Part shown: positions 1 to 6,212 of the stretch, in pieces | Numbering within the stretch: position 1 is the stretch's first letter | How the letters are laid out: each line of letters opens with the position of its first letter | Source of the DNA: Kiritimatiellales bacterium | Lineage (GTDB): Bacteria > Verrucomicrobiota > Kiritimatiellia > Kiritimatiellales > Pontiellaceae | Assembly (NCBI GenBank): GCA_021734595.1 | Contig: JAIPIO010000201.1 | Coordinates: 1 to 7,426 of the forward strand | DNA: 7,426 bases | Reading direction: 5' to 3' | The notes under the pieces: model-generated | Databases searched by the model: none | Seen by the model: only the letters and a program-made list of their open reading frames with translations | Told to the model about the DNA's origin: nothing | Position numbers and translations under genes: made by a program

Positions 1-846
1 TTTCAGTTCCGAACCTGTTGTTGAGGCCAACTGCCACTCCGCGACATGCAGTTCGCCTTTGCGTAATTCGCCCTTGAACTCAAACAACCGGGACTTGAAC
101 CCCACACGGCCGGGCAGATAGCGATTTTTCGTTGGCATTTCATAACGCCAGAGATTGAACACTTGGCCTGTCCCCTTGGACGGTTGCGCGGCCAAGAGCC
201 CCGGGCCTTCGGCTCCTTTAAGAAAGGCGGCAAAACGACCGTGTTCCGCGCCGCGGGCAGCCGTTCCAAAAATTCGGTTTCGCTCTTGATTTCGCGTCAC
301 GGTCTGCAAACCGGTTGGTGTTTCCCAGGCGAAGCGGTCCATCTCCTGCCCGGCATAGAAATAGCAGTAAACCGGCATTGCTTTTTGCAATTTAACTGAC
401 TGCTTTGCCTGTAGGGTGTAGCGCAGAATCAGCGGGTTTTCCTGCTTGGACAGGATAAGAGTTTTCGTGACTAGGAAAAGCGGCCAGTCCTGGGTGAGTT
501 CGAGGATGATCTTTTCGCTTGTTTCCAAGCATTGTAACGATCTCGTCACGCTGCGTTGGTATTCGTAGGTGCATTTCGAATTTTGCGCGTCGTTATCTGC
601 CGGCATTTCCAGTGTCTGATGTGAAAGAAGCGGTATGGAGCCTCTCGAGGTGTGCAAGGTGAACATGCCGGTTTCGGGCTGAACCTGTAGTTCCAGTGAA
701 GGCGTGCGGAAAGTTCGCGCAGCATCTTCAGGTGTAGCCGAGAAGCCGTTGCAGGCAACGCCCATCATGGCAATCATAGCCAGCGATATTGTCATAATGT
801 TTTGCTGGTGCATTTTCGCTTCTTGCGATTTCCCGTAGCTCACCAT
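1..846 (-). CDS. Exported protein of unknown function, partial (3' end beyond left edge)
   Basis: An open frame of 282 codons has no stop before the window edge. I chose the ATG at 846-844 because GGAG lies 8 bases upstream (855-858) and it supplies the lysines (K6, K11) expected ahead of a signal-peptide core. The alternative ATG at 813 has only a weak ribosome site and an uncharged start. A hydrophobic stretch, roughly TISLAMIAMMGVA, ends in a possible FSA cleavage site, so export is likely; a Cys inside it does not form a good lipobox. The rest is rich in predicted beta strands with aromatic residues (for example PVYCYFYAGQEMDRFAW) and could be a beta-sandwich or mutarotase-like domain; this is a guess. 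I do not recognise the family. The start overlaps the hydrolase stop (ATGGTGA), so the two genes are probably translationally coupled and share a carbohydrate-related role. Confidence 0.75.
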   Translation of the reverse strand, partial: MVSYGKSQEAKMHQQNIMTISLAMIAMMGVACNGFSATPEDAARTFRTPSLELQVQPETGMFTLHTSRGSIPLLSHQTLEMPADNDAQNSKCTYEYQRSVTRSLQCLETSEKIILELTQDWPLFLVTKTLILSKQENPLILRYTLQAKQSVKLQKAMPVYCYFYAGQEMDRFAWETPTGLQTVTRNQERNRIFGTAARGAEHGRFAAFLKGAEGPGLLAAQPSKGTGQVFNLWRYEMPTKNRYLPGRVGFKSRLFEFKGELRKGELHVAEWQLASTTGSELK

Positions 847-3098
847 GGGTTCTTCTCCGTGCTTATGGCTTCTTTCTGCGCGAACAGCCGAAGCTTGTTC
901 TTTTTGAAAGGAATCGGGATGACTGTCTTTTCCGAACAAGAAAAGGATTCGTCACTTATCAAATCCGTCAGCTTATCTGAAGGTCCGGGTGGGATGACGG
1001 ACAGTTCTTCGTCCTGATCCGTGTGAAGGGCGAAGATTTTTCCCGACGCGGAGAGCCAGGTGCCCGGCTTCGTCCAGAGGTGGACGCCGGCATGTGCGGC
1101 AAGGTTGTTCAGCAACTGCCAGGGGAGCAGGGGGGCGGCCGTCCAGAAATCGAAACGGCTCTCTTTCTCTTTCATGGCAATCCCCGGCAGATGCAGCGAT
1201 TCCAGTTGCCCCAGAATTTCCGCATTGGGATCCGTGGAATACAGAACCGGTCCGTAGATACCGCGGATATCGTTGTTGCCCAGGCTTCCCACAGTGCGCG
1301 GCACGGCGGCAGCAAGGTGATGTTCGGGTACGGTGATGGAACACTGGTTGGATGTTATTGTATCCACAGCTTCAAGCTGAATCTGGGTGAGACGCCGACA
1401 ATTTCCTGCATCAAATCCCTTTTCGTTGATCGCTCCGCAGGCGTAACACCAGACAGCAGAGACATGTTGACCGTCCAAATACTGACGCAGCTCCCGAAGG
1501 CGCCGTTCCGGGACATACCACAGATCACGAAAGATGCAGAGCTTGTACCGCGGGCGTTGCAGCAGATCCTCCACAGTGACAACATCGCACGGCGCGCCGA
1601 TGCGGCAGATTTCGGTGTTGAGGCAGTCGCGGCTGAGCATGTAATAACCGCTCAATCCCTCAGAGTAAGCTGTCGAAGCTTCATCCACGACATAAGCGAT
1701 TTCCGCCTGGCCGCTTCGGACGTCTGGGGGCAGCTTGCCCGCAACCTCTTCAAGGCGGCGAATCAACGTCCGACAGGATTCGTCGAGGTACCAGCCGCGG
1801 CCAAAGTCATAATACCAGAAGTGCCCCGTTCCCTGGGTGAAGCTGTATAGAGTGTCGCGAGTGAAACGGGACAAGCTTTCTTCTCTTTCTGCCTCTGTAG
1901 CGCTTGAAGCAGCAGCGTAGGATTTCCAGGTCAGCACATCATTTTCGATGATAAAAATTTTGCGGCGCGCAATGGTCTGCACAGGTGCCTGACTGAAAAC
2001 CCCTGCCTCTCGGTTATGATAGACATTGGGCGTTGAAAGTATGTCCAGCGCTGGATTCTCCAGCAGAAGATCAAGTTGAGTTTTGGCCTGTTGGCTGATG
2101 TAGGCGCTGCACCCGGTCTGCAGATAGTAACCGGCAAATGCGCCTGTCACCACAGGCACCGGTGCGGCTTTTTTTACGACCGCGCAGAAATGAAGTATGG
2201 CATGGTTGAGTTGACGGGAATAGCAGTCCACCCAGTCGGTCCACTGGCGGGAACGCGCCGGCTGGCGGAAGACGCCCCTATGCGTCATCAGAGTCGCGAG
2301 TTTGTCAGGCGGCTCCGCATCGTCAAAAGTAACATCGGAATGATTCCATGCCCGCCGCAGTTCTTCTTCACACGAATAGCGGTCTCCAAGGGAGGTCCGG
2401 AAAGCCGCAAGCATGGGGGGGCTGAAGTCATAGCTGCCGTACTGGCTTCCGATGTAGGAACCGTAAGGGCCCCATTCTCCGCAGGTTCCGTACGCAGGTT
2501 GGTAGCCGAAAAAATGTCCGGTGTACGGCTTTTGCCAGGTGTGTCGGACGTAGGCCCGCAGGGCTGAAGCCGCATCCTGCCGCCAGCGCAACGACGCCAG
2601 CGACGGATTGTCCGGGCCGTGATAAATCTTGCCTTCGTAATTCCACCAGGGATCGGCATCGTGGCGATTCGGCTGTATTGCCGGCCGAACTCCCCGGAAT
2701 CTAATCAATTCATCGGGATAAAAACGGTCCCACCAGCTCGGTGTCGATAGGAAAACCCGGGGCATGAACAACGCTTCAGGCGCAGCTTCCAGAATCTGCC
2801 GGTGCATGCTATCCAAGTCTCGGAAGTCGAAAGAGCCATCTTCGCGCCAGGCGGTCGTCAGCGGCATGAGAAAGGTGAACAGCCGGACGCCATCCTCGTA
2901 CATGGAGCGCAGCGCATCCAGGTAGAGACGGTCGCTATACGGGTCGAAGGTGTAGATCGTGCCGAAAAAGGGCTTCTCCCCGCAGAACAGGCTCGGAACG
3001 CCGTTCGTCAAATTCATCTGCACGCCGTGCTCCTGCACCCGTTCGGGAGAAGGCACTCTGTAGTTGCCATTGTCCATTCTATTCGTTCTTTTTTTCAT
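840..3098 (-). CDS. GH42-like glycoside hydrolase (putative beta-galactosidase family, clan GH-A)
   Basis: The 752-residue protein has no signal peptide, so it is probably cytoplasmic and cleaves imported oligosaccharides. Residues about 40-390 resemble a GH-A (beta/alpha)8 barrel. A GH42-like opening (WREDGSFDFRDLD, then PEALFMPRVFLSTPSWW) is followed by E208 in YGTCGEWGPYG as likely acid/base and E385 in IFIIENDVLTW as likely nucleophile. Their spacing of about 177 residues is close to that in GH42 enzymes. Residues about 455-600 (AEIAYVVDE, then YKLCIFRDLWYVP) resemble the flavodoxin-like trimerisation domain of GH42. Substrate cannot be read from sequence, and a distinct GH42-related family is possible. 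The start is uncertain: ATG 3098 and ATG 3077 lack a good ribosome site, while GTG 3023 has AGGAG 6 bases upstream and sits just before the conserved domain. The gene lies 63 bases after the regulator and overlaps the next gene by 7 bases. Confidence 0.85.
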   Translation of the reverse strand: MKKRTNRMDNGNYRVPSPERVQEHGVQMNLTNGVPSLFCGEKPFFGTIYTFDPYSDRLYLDALRSMYEDGVRLFTFLMPLTTAWREDGSFDFRDLDSMHRQILEAAPEALFMPRVFLSTPSWWDRFYPDELIRFRGVRPAIQPNRHDADPWWNYEGKIYHGPDNPSLASLRWRQDAASALRAYVRHTWQKPYTGHFFGYQPAYGTCGEWGPYGSYIGSQYGSYDFSPPMLAAFRTSLGDRYSCEEELRRAWNHSDVTFDDAEPPDKLATLMTHRGVFRQPARSRQWTDWVDCYSRQLNHAILHFCAVVKKAAPVPVVTGAFAGYYLQTGCSAYISQQAKTQLDLLLENPALDILSTPNVYHNREAGVFSQAPVQTIARRKIFIIENDVLTWKSYAAASSATEAEREESLSRFTRDTLYSFTQGTGHFWYYDFGRGWYLDESCRTLIRRLEEVAGKLPPDVRSGQAEIAYVVDEASTAYSEGLSGYYMLSRDCLNTEICRIGAPCDVVTVEDLLQRPRYKLCIFRDLWYVPERRLRELRQYLDGQHVSAVWCYACGAINEKGFDAGNCRRLTQIQLEAVDTITSNQCSITVPEHHLAAAVPRTVGSLGNNDIRGIYGPVLYSTDPNAEILGQLESLHLPGIAMKEKESRFDFWTAAPLLPWQLLNNLAAHAGVHLWTKPGTWLSASGKIFALHTDQDEELSVIPPGPSDKLTDLISDESFSCSEKTVIPIPFKKNKLRLFAQKEAISTEKNPW

Positions 3099-3101
3099 TA
3101 A

Positions 3102-3130
3102 TATCTACTGCGGGTAGGGTAAAGTGTAAA
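3102..3130 (-). promoter_or_regulatory. Weak candidate promoter before the hydrolase gene
   Basis: TTTACA at 3130-3125 matches five of six bases of the -35 consensus. It is separated by 17 bases from TAGATA at 3107-3102, a poor -10 box. The -35 overlaps GTGTAAA, a half-site of the palindrome at 5818-5833, so the same regulator might act here. A transcript from this site would begin near the ATG at 3098, leaving little leader for that start and favouring a downstream start such as GTG 3023. Evidence is by eye only. Confidence 0.25.
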
Positions 3131-3161
3131 AGTCCGAAAACAGCGTGGCGAATGTTTCAGC

Positions 3162-4181
3162 TCAAACACAGTGAATTGTGCGTGTGGATTGTCGCACAAC
3201 AAGTTCACCGGGAAGCTGGACAACTCTCTGTTTGGGGTTTTCACCCCGGATCAGGCGGAGCACCAGATTAACGGCCTCCTGGGCCAATCTTTCTCGCGGT
3301 TCCCGCACGGTCGTCAGAGGAGTGCGCGTGAACCAGGTGAATGGAATATCATCACCGTGCCCGGCCACGGCGAGATCCTGCGGCACCCGGAACCCGAATG
3401 ATTCAATGGCGCGGATGGCGCCGATCGCAATGAGATCGTTGGCGCAGTACACGGCGTCCGGCCTGGGAGAGCGCGAAAGCAGTTCTGTCATGGCTGTAGT
3501 CCCTGCTTCGACGGTGTAGTGCCCTTCCACAATGAGACTGGAATCCTGTGCTAGACCGGCTTCTCTCAGGGCCTGTTGATATCCCTGAGTGCGCTCCCGG
3601 GCCTGCCGCGATTCACCACCGGTAATATGCGCGATCCGTACACACTTCTGTTCGATGAGGTGGCAGGTTACGAGCTTGGACAGCTGGAGGTTGTCAACCT
3701 CCACCCCGTAGTAGGGACATTCCGGAGCGGCGCCAACAAATACAAAAGGAGTGTGGGCGGCACTCAACCACGTGTAAAGTTCTTGGTGAGCGTCAATCAA
3801 CCGTGGTGAAAGAATCAGACCGTCCACACGGTGGTCGTACAGGCGCCGGATTTCCTCTGCTTCATCATTCCAGGTCGCGGGCGCATTCAGCAGCAGGTGG
3901 TAACCCTCTGTTCGTGCGGCCCGGTCCAGCTCGGTGAGAATGCCAAGCCAGTGATCGTATCGAAAATCCGGTAACTGCACACCGAGGGTCATCGTGCATC
4001 CCCGCTGCAGGTTCCTCGCCAATAGATTCGGGCGGTAGCCGGTCTTGCGGACCGCCGCCAACACACGTTGGCGCGTCTCCTCTGAAACACCCTTTTCCTG
4101 CCATTTTCCGTTCAGGACATTGGATACAGTCACGCGGGATACTGCCGCTTCTTTCGCCACATGCGACATCGATACGGGCAT
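3162..4181 (-). CDS. LacI-family transcriptional regulator
   Basis: The 339-residue protein has the usual length and layout for a sugar-responsive LacI/GalR regulator. Residues 6-25 form the helix-turn-helix (HVAKEAAVSRVTVSNVLNGK). Residues about 50-62 (RPNLLARNLQRGC) are the hinge helix. From about 66 onward it has a periplasmic-binding-protein-like effector domain (LGVQLPDF, VDGLILSP, YCANDLIAIGAIRA, LAVAGHGDDI). I chose ATG 4181 because the DNA-binding motif starts there and AAGGA lies 7 bases upstream (4189-4193). An open frame extends to 4391, but the extra 70 residues are unlike the family and overlap the pseudopilin gene. The start is 13 bases after the pseudopilin stop. Inferred role: it represses this operon through the palindrome at 5818-5833 and is relieved by a sugar; the ligand is unknown. 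Confidence 0.93.
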   Translation of the reverse strand: MPVSMSHVAKEAAVSRVTVSNVLNGKWQEKGVSEETRQRVLAAVRKTGYRPNLLARNLQRGCTMTLGVQLPDFRYDHWLGILTELDRAARTEGYHLLLNAPATWNDEAEEIRRLYDHRVDGLILSPRLIDAHQELYTWLSAAHTPFVFVGAAPECPYYGVEVDNLQLSKLVTCHLIEQKCVRIAHITGGESRQARERTQGYQQALREAGLAQDSSLIVEGHYTVEAGTTAMTELLSRSPRPDAVYCANDLIAIGAIRAIESFGFRVPQDLAVAGHGDDIPFTWFTRTPLTTVREPRERLAQEAVNLVLRLIRGENPKQRVVQLPGELVVRQSTRTIHCV

Positions 4182-4194
4182 TGTTCTGTCCTTT

Positions 4195-4938
4195 TCATTG
4201 TGAGTCGTCGTGCAGTAAGGGACGAAACAACGTTTCGCGCAGAGCAGGTGATCCGCTGGGGAATCCTTCGACATGACCATCAGCCATAAGAAGATTGGCC
4301 GATCCTTGATGACGAACCGCAATATAGGGTTCGGGATTTCTACAGTCCCAATCGTTCCGTGCCATATTTTCCCGTTGGTCTCCGAGTACAAGGAAATGCG
4401 AAGGATCGTGGATCGAGGCCATCCGCGTCCGGATCGGATGGACGCTGTTAGGCCATTGAGTGAGGCGTTGCACCAATCCGCTGGTGTCGTAAGAGCCGCC
4501 GCAGAAGGCGTTCATCAGGTAGCTCAGCCCGCTGTATGTTCGCGAATGGTGCGGATCGCCGCGGTCGGCGGGGCAGAAGGCGATGGTGCCGACGTATTGA
4601 GCCTGATGATGCCCCGTGCCGTCGGGGATCCCCATGTATGTGTCCAATCGCGCGCCCCAATAGTAATCCCGCCACCAGACGCCGGTGCCGACCCAGGCAG
4701 GCGAGAGCCTCCCGGCATGATCGTCGGCATACAAGCTCCAGGCAAGCCCGATACCCCTCAGGTTTGACACGCAGCGGATTGCCAATGCGCGTTGCCTGGC
4801 GTTATATAATGAAGGTAAAAGGATGGACGCCAGAATCGCCAGAATCGCGACGACCACAAGTAACTCGATCAAGGTGAACATTTCGTGGCGACTGCCGTTG
4901 CGACGTCTGTTGATGGGTTTGTCCATAATGTTGGGCAT
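4195..4938 (-). CDS. Type II pseudopilin-like protein with H-X9-DG motif
   Basis: The 247-residue protein has a 20-residue basic leader (INRRRNGSRHEM) followed by FTLIELLVVVAILAILASIL, the prepilin processing and membrane-anchoring helix with the conserved Glu at mature position 5. The residue before the cleavage site is Met where Gly is usual. The downstream part fits the PVC-group H-X9-DG prepilin family: LYNARQRALAIRCVSNLRGIG (residues 45-64), FCPADRG (121-127), and H210 with nine residues before D220-G221. Such proteins are thought to be exported through a type II secretion or pilus-like assembly, and their role in glycan-degradation loci is unknown. Start choice: ATG 4938 is 9 bases after the PEP-CTERM stop with only GGTGA as ribosome site; ATG 4926 is also possible. 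Reinitiation after the upstream gene is likely. Confidence 0.9.
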   Translation of the reverse strand: MPNIMDKPINRRRNGSRHEMFTLIELLVVVAILAILASILLPSLYNARQRALAIRCVSNLRGIGLAWSLYADDHAGRLSPAWVGTGVWWRDYYWGARLDTYMGIPDGTGHHQAQYVGTIAFCPADRGDPHHSRTYSGLSYLMNAFCGGSYDTSGLVQRLTQWPNSVHPIRTRMASIHDPSHFLVLGDQRENMARNDWDCRNPEPYIAVRHQGSANLLMADGHVEGFPSGSPALRETLFRPLLHDDSQ

Positions 4939-4947
4939 GTTTTCGAT

Positions 4948-5655
4948 TCACCGGCGGCGGCGCATTGCACACAGGATCGCTCCCACTGTCAGAATTGCAA
5001 AAGCAGTCGGCTCCGGTACATAGGAGGGCGTGACGCTGAGCCAGTTCAACCTACCGAGGGCGGAGGAGCCGGAGGGCTTTTCTACAATGATCCATAAATC
5101 GTTGACCGGTGCACTGAGACTCCCCGGTAGAGTAACGGTCTGCTGTATTGAGTAAGCGGTTTCTCCTGGGGTGTCCCAAATGACTTCATCGAATGCGCTG
5201 AATGCCGGATCGGCCCACCTGTCCAGGGAGCCGCCAGTTGGTTCGACGGCGGTTGTGGCCATGCGCATTATCGGTTCGTGGTCCCACTGGAGGTTGTCGA
5301 GGTTTGCGGACACGGTTCCGCCAGTGAAGCCAAGATCCGAATGGAAATGGTATATAATGCCGCCGAACTGCCAGTTGTGCTCGCCCAGCTGCACTCTCTC
5401 GTCGATTTCGCTCCATGTAACATCGCCGGAGCTACTTGTGTTGCAATCTCCGACGACCGCCCATAGATCGTTTTCGAAAGCCGCCTGATCCGCGTAGTCG
5501 TAGGACGTATAAAAACTGGGTTCGCTGGCTTTGTAGAGTGGTATTGTGTTGTCGTAGGGAGTACGTCCGCGTATCATGTCCGCGTGAACCGTTGCGTTCC
5601 ATAATGTGACGAAACCGATTGCCGTCAGAAGTGTTGCGAATGTAACTTTTTGCAT
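4948..5655 (-). CDS. PEP-CTERM sorting-domain protein
   Basis: The 235-residue exported protein is the first gene of the operon. Start ATG 5655 is preceded by GGGAG at 9 bases (5665-5669); an ATG at 5694 would add a lysine-rich stretch ahead of the signal peptide and lacks a ribosome site. The signal peptide is MQKVTFATLLTAIGFV plus residues up to a likely VHA cleavage site near residue 25. The middle is acidic, aromatic and Gly/Ser-rich (for example HNWQFGGIIYHFHSD), suggesting a beta-sandwich surface or binding domain, with no family recognised. The C-terminus has the full PEP-CTERM layout: VPEP at 213-216, a hydrophobic helix (FAILTVGAILCAM) and a final RRRR. Known biology: such tails are processed by an exosortase, in genomes that also make extracellular polysaccharide. 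No exosortase lies in this window. An extracellular glycan-binding role is an inference from the neighbours. Confidence 0.88.
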   Translation of the reverse strand: MQKVTFATLLTAIGFVTLWNATVHADMIRGRTPYDNTIPLYKASEPSFYTSYDYADQAAFENDLWAVVGDCNTSSSGDVTWSEIDERVQLGEHNWQFGGIIYHFHSDLGFTGGTVSANLDNLQWDHEPIMRMATTAVEPTGGSLDRWADPAFSAFDEVIWDTPGETAYSIQQTVTLPGSLSAPVNDLWIIVEKPSGSSALGRLNWLSVTPSYVPEPTAFAILTVGAILCAMRRRR

Positions 5656-5817
5656 TTTGGCTTTCTCCCGTTTGGCTTTGTGCTTTATGCACATTGTTCA
5701 CTGCATTTTTCCCCGACTTCTCGTTGAATTGACCGCCGAGGGTCTTATCGTGCCGCGACGTTTACTCCTTCTTTTGTCTTGTGTTCTCGCGTATGCTGCT
5801 CGACCTGGTTCGATCGG

Positions 5818-5833
5818 CTTTACACGTGTAAAG
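5818..5833. promoter_or_regulatory. Perfect 16-bp palindrome, candidate LacI-family operator
   Basis: CTTTACACGTGTAAAG is a perfect palindrome centred on CG, the usual form of LacI/GalR-family operators. It lies about 163 bases upstream of the first operon gene and overlaps the candidate -10 box, where a repressor would block transcription. The regulator gene in the same operon is the likely partner. Eleven contiguous bases recur inside that gene (3769-3779), and GTGTAAA recurs before the hydrolase (3124-3130). Binding is inferred. Confidence 0.65.
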
Positions 5834-5858
5834 TACACGCGCCTGTTTTGGAATACAA
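5830..5858 (-). promoter_or_regulatory. Weak candidate promoter of the PEP-CTERM operon
   Basis: On the minus strand TTGTAT (5858-5853) and TACTTT (5835-5830) are separated by 17 bases. Both match the sigma-70 consensus poorly (three of six each), so position supports this more than sequence: it lies after a terminator, before a leader of about 170 bases, and the palindrome covers the -10. The leader (5656-5817) shows only a 4-bp GACC/GGTC hairpin and no riboswitch I can recognise. Confidence 0.3.
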
Positions 5859-5880
5859 GGGACACGGGGGACAAACTCTG

Positions 5881-5908
5881 AAAAAAGGACTACAAAAGAT
5901 TGAGTCCT
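5881..5908 (-). terminator. Probable Rho-independent terminator
   Basis: On the minus strand AGGACT (5908-5903), an 11-base loop and AGTCCT (5891-5886) form a 6-bp stem followed by a run of six T (5886-5881). The stem overlaps the last codons and stop of the toxin remnant. It would end transcription coming from mutS and insulate the operon that starts just downstream. The stem is short, with three GC pairs, so strength is uncertain. Confidence 0.55.
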
Positions 5909-6170
5909 AAATCGACGAAACGGGTGAAGTCTTCACGATTGAATGTCGCAAACTGTGCCTGGCAGCGAATTGCGACGGCGGCAATCATGAGTCCACAAAC
6001 GTACCCCGTCGCCGATTGATACGGTTGAATAGATGGGCGGCCAATGGCGCGTCGTCAACGCCAAACGGCTCTTTCCAGCTTACCAGAACATCCGCCGCGG
6101 CCTTCTTTTCTCCAGATAACGGTCCGCACAAGTATTCGCTCCAAACAATGCTGCAGACACCAAAATCCAA
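5890..6170 (-). pseudogene. VapC-like PIN-domain toxin remnant, N-truncated and frameshifted
   Basis: Two overlapping frames together read as the C-terminal two thirds of a VapC-type PIN ribonuclease. The first frame gives CSIVWSEYLCGPLSG and APLAAHLFNRINRRRGTFVD, with the conserved Glu (WSE) and Asp (FVD), then hits TGA at 5987-5985. The frame one base over continues with MIAAVAIRCQAQFATFNREDF and ends at TAG 5890. Family members read RRRG..D.MIAA in one frame, so one base appears lost at about 5989-5990. The N-terminal part, with the first catalytic Asp, is absent: homology begins about 40 bases after the mutS stop, and about 93 residues remain against roughly 130-140. No antitoxin gene is visible. 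Intact VapC cleaves RNA, often initiator tRNA; this copy should be inactive. If the shift is a sequencing error, the N-terminal loss would still disable it. Confidence 0.78.
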
Positions 6171-6186
6171 GGTTTCAGGTTTCGGG
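6171..6186. repeat. Short tandem repeat between mutS fragment and toxin remnant
   Basis: The plus strand reads GGTTTCAGGTTTCGGG, about two units of GGTTTC(A). It sits exactly where recognisable PIN-domain sequence begins, so it may mark the deletion junction that removed the toxin's N-terminus. It is short and could be chance. Confidence 0.4.
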
Positions 6187-6194
6187 TGACAAGT

Positions 6195-6212
6195 GCGCGG
6201 TTCGCGCTTTTT
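6195..6212 (+). terminator. Short GC hairpin after the mutS fragment, T-run on plus strand only
   Basis: GCGCG (6195-6199), a GTT loop and CGCGC (6203-6207) form a 5-bp all-GC hairpin followed on the plus strand by five T (6208-6212). On the minus strand it lies just after the mutS stop but lacks a T-run. It could end antisense transcription or stabilise the mutS mRNA 3' end. Evidence is weak because the stem is only 5 bp. Confidence 0.3.

Noticed and set aside
3..758. Three short minus-strand frames (3-269, 392-574, 546-758)
   Set aside because: They lie out of frame within the continuous left-edge gene, which alone has a signal peptide and good start.
1023..1850. Plus-strand open frame of 275 codons antisense to the hydrolase
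   Set aside because: No recognisable domain, while the opposite strand has clear hydrolase motifs; it is a by-product of codon bias in the real gene.
4182..4391. N-terminal extension of the LacI regulator
   Set aside because: The 70 extra residues are unlike the family, overlap the pseudopilin gene, and a good ribosome site precedes ATG 4181.
5656..5694. Start of the PEP-CTERM gene at ATG 5694
   Set aside because: It would put a 13-residue lysine-rich stretch before the signal peptide and has no ribosome site, unlike ATG 5655.
5765..5770. Strong AAGGAG ribosome-site-like sequence in the operon leader (minus strand)
   Set aside because: No ATG, GTG or TTG lies at a suitable distance downstream, so no leader peptide can be supported.
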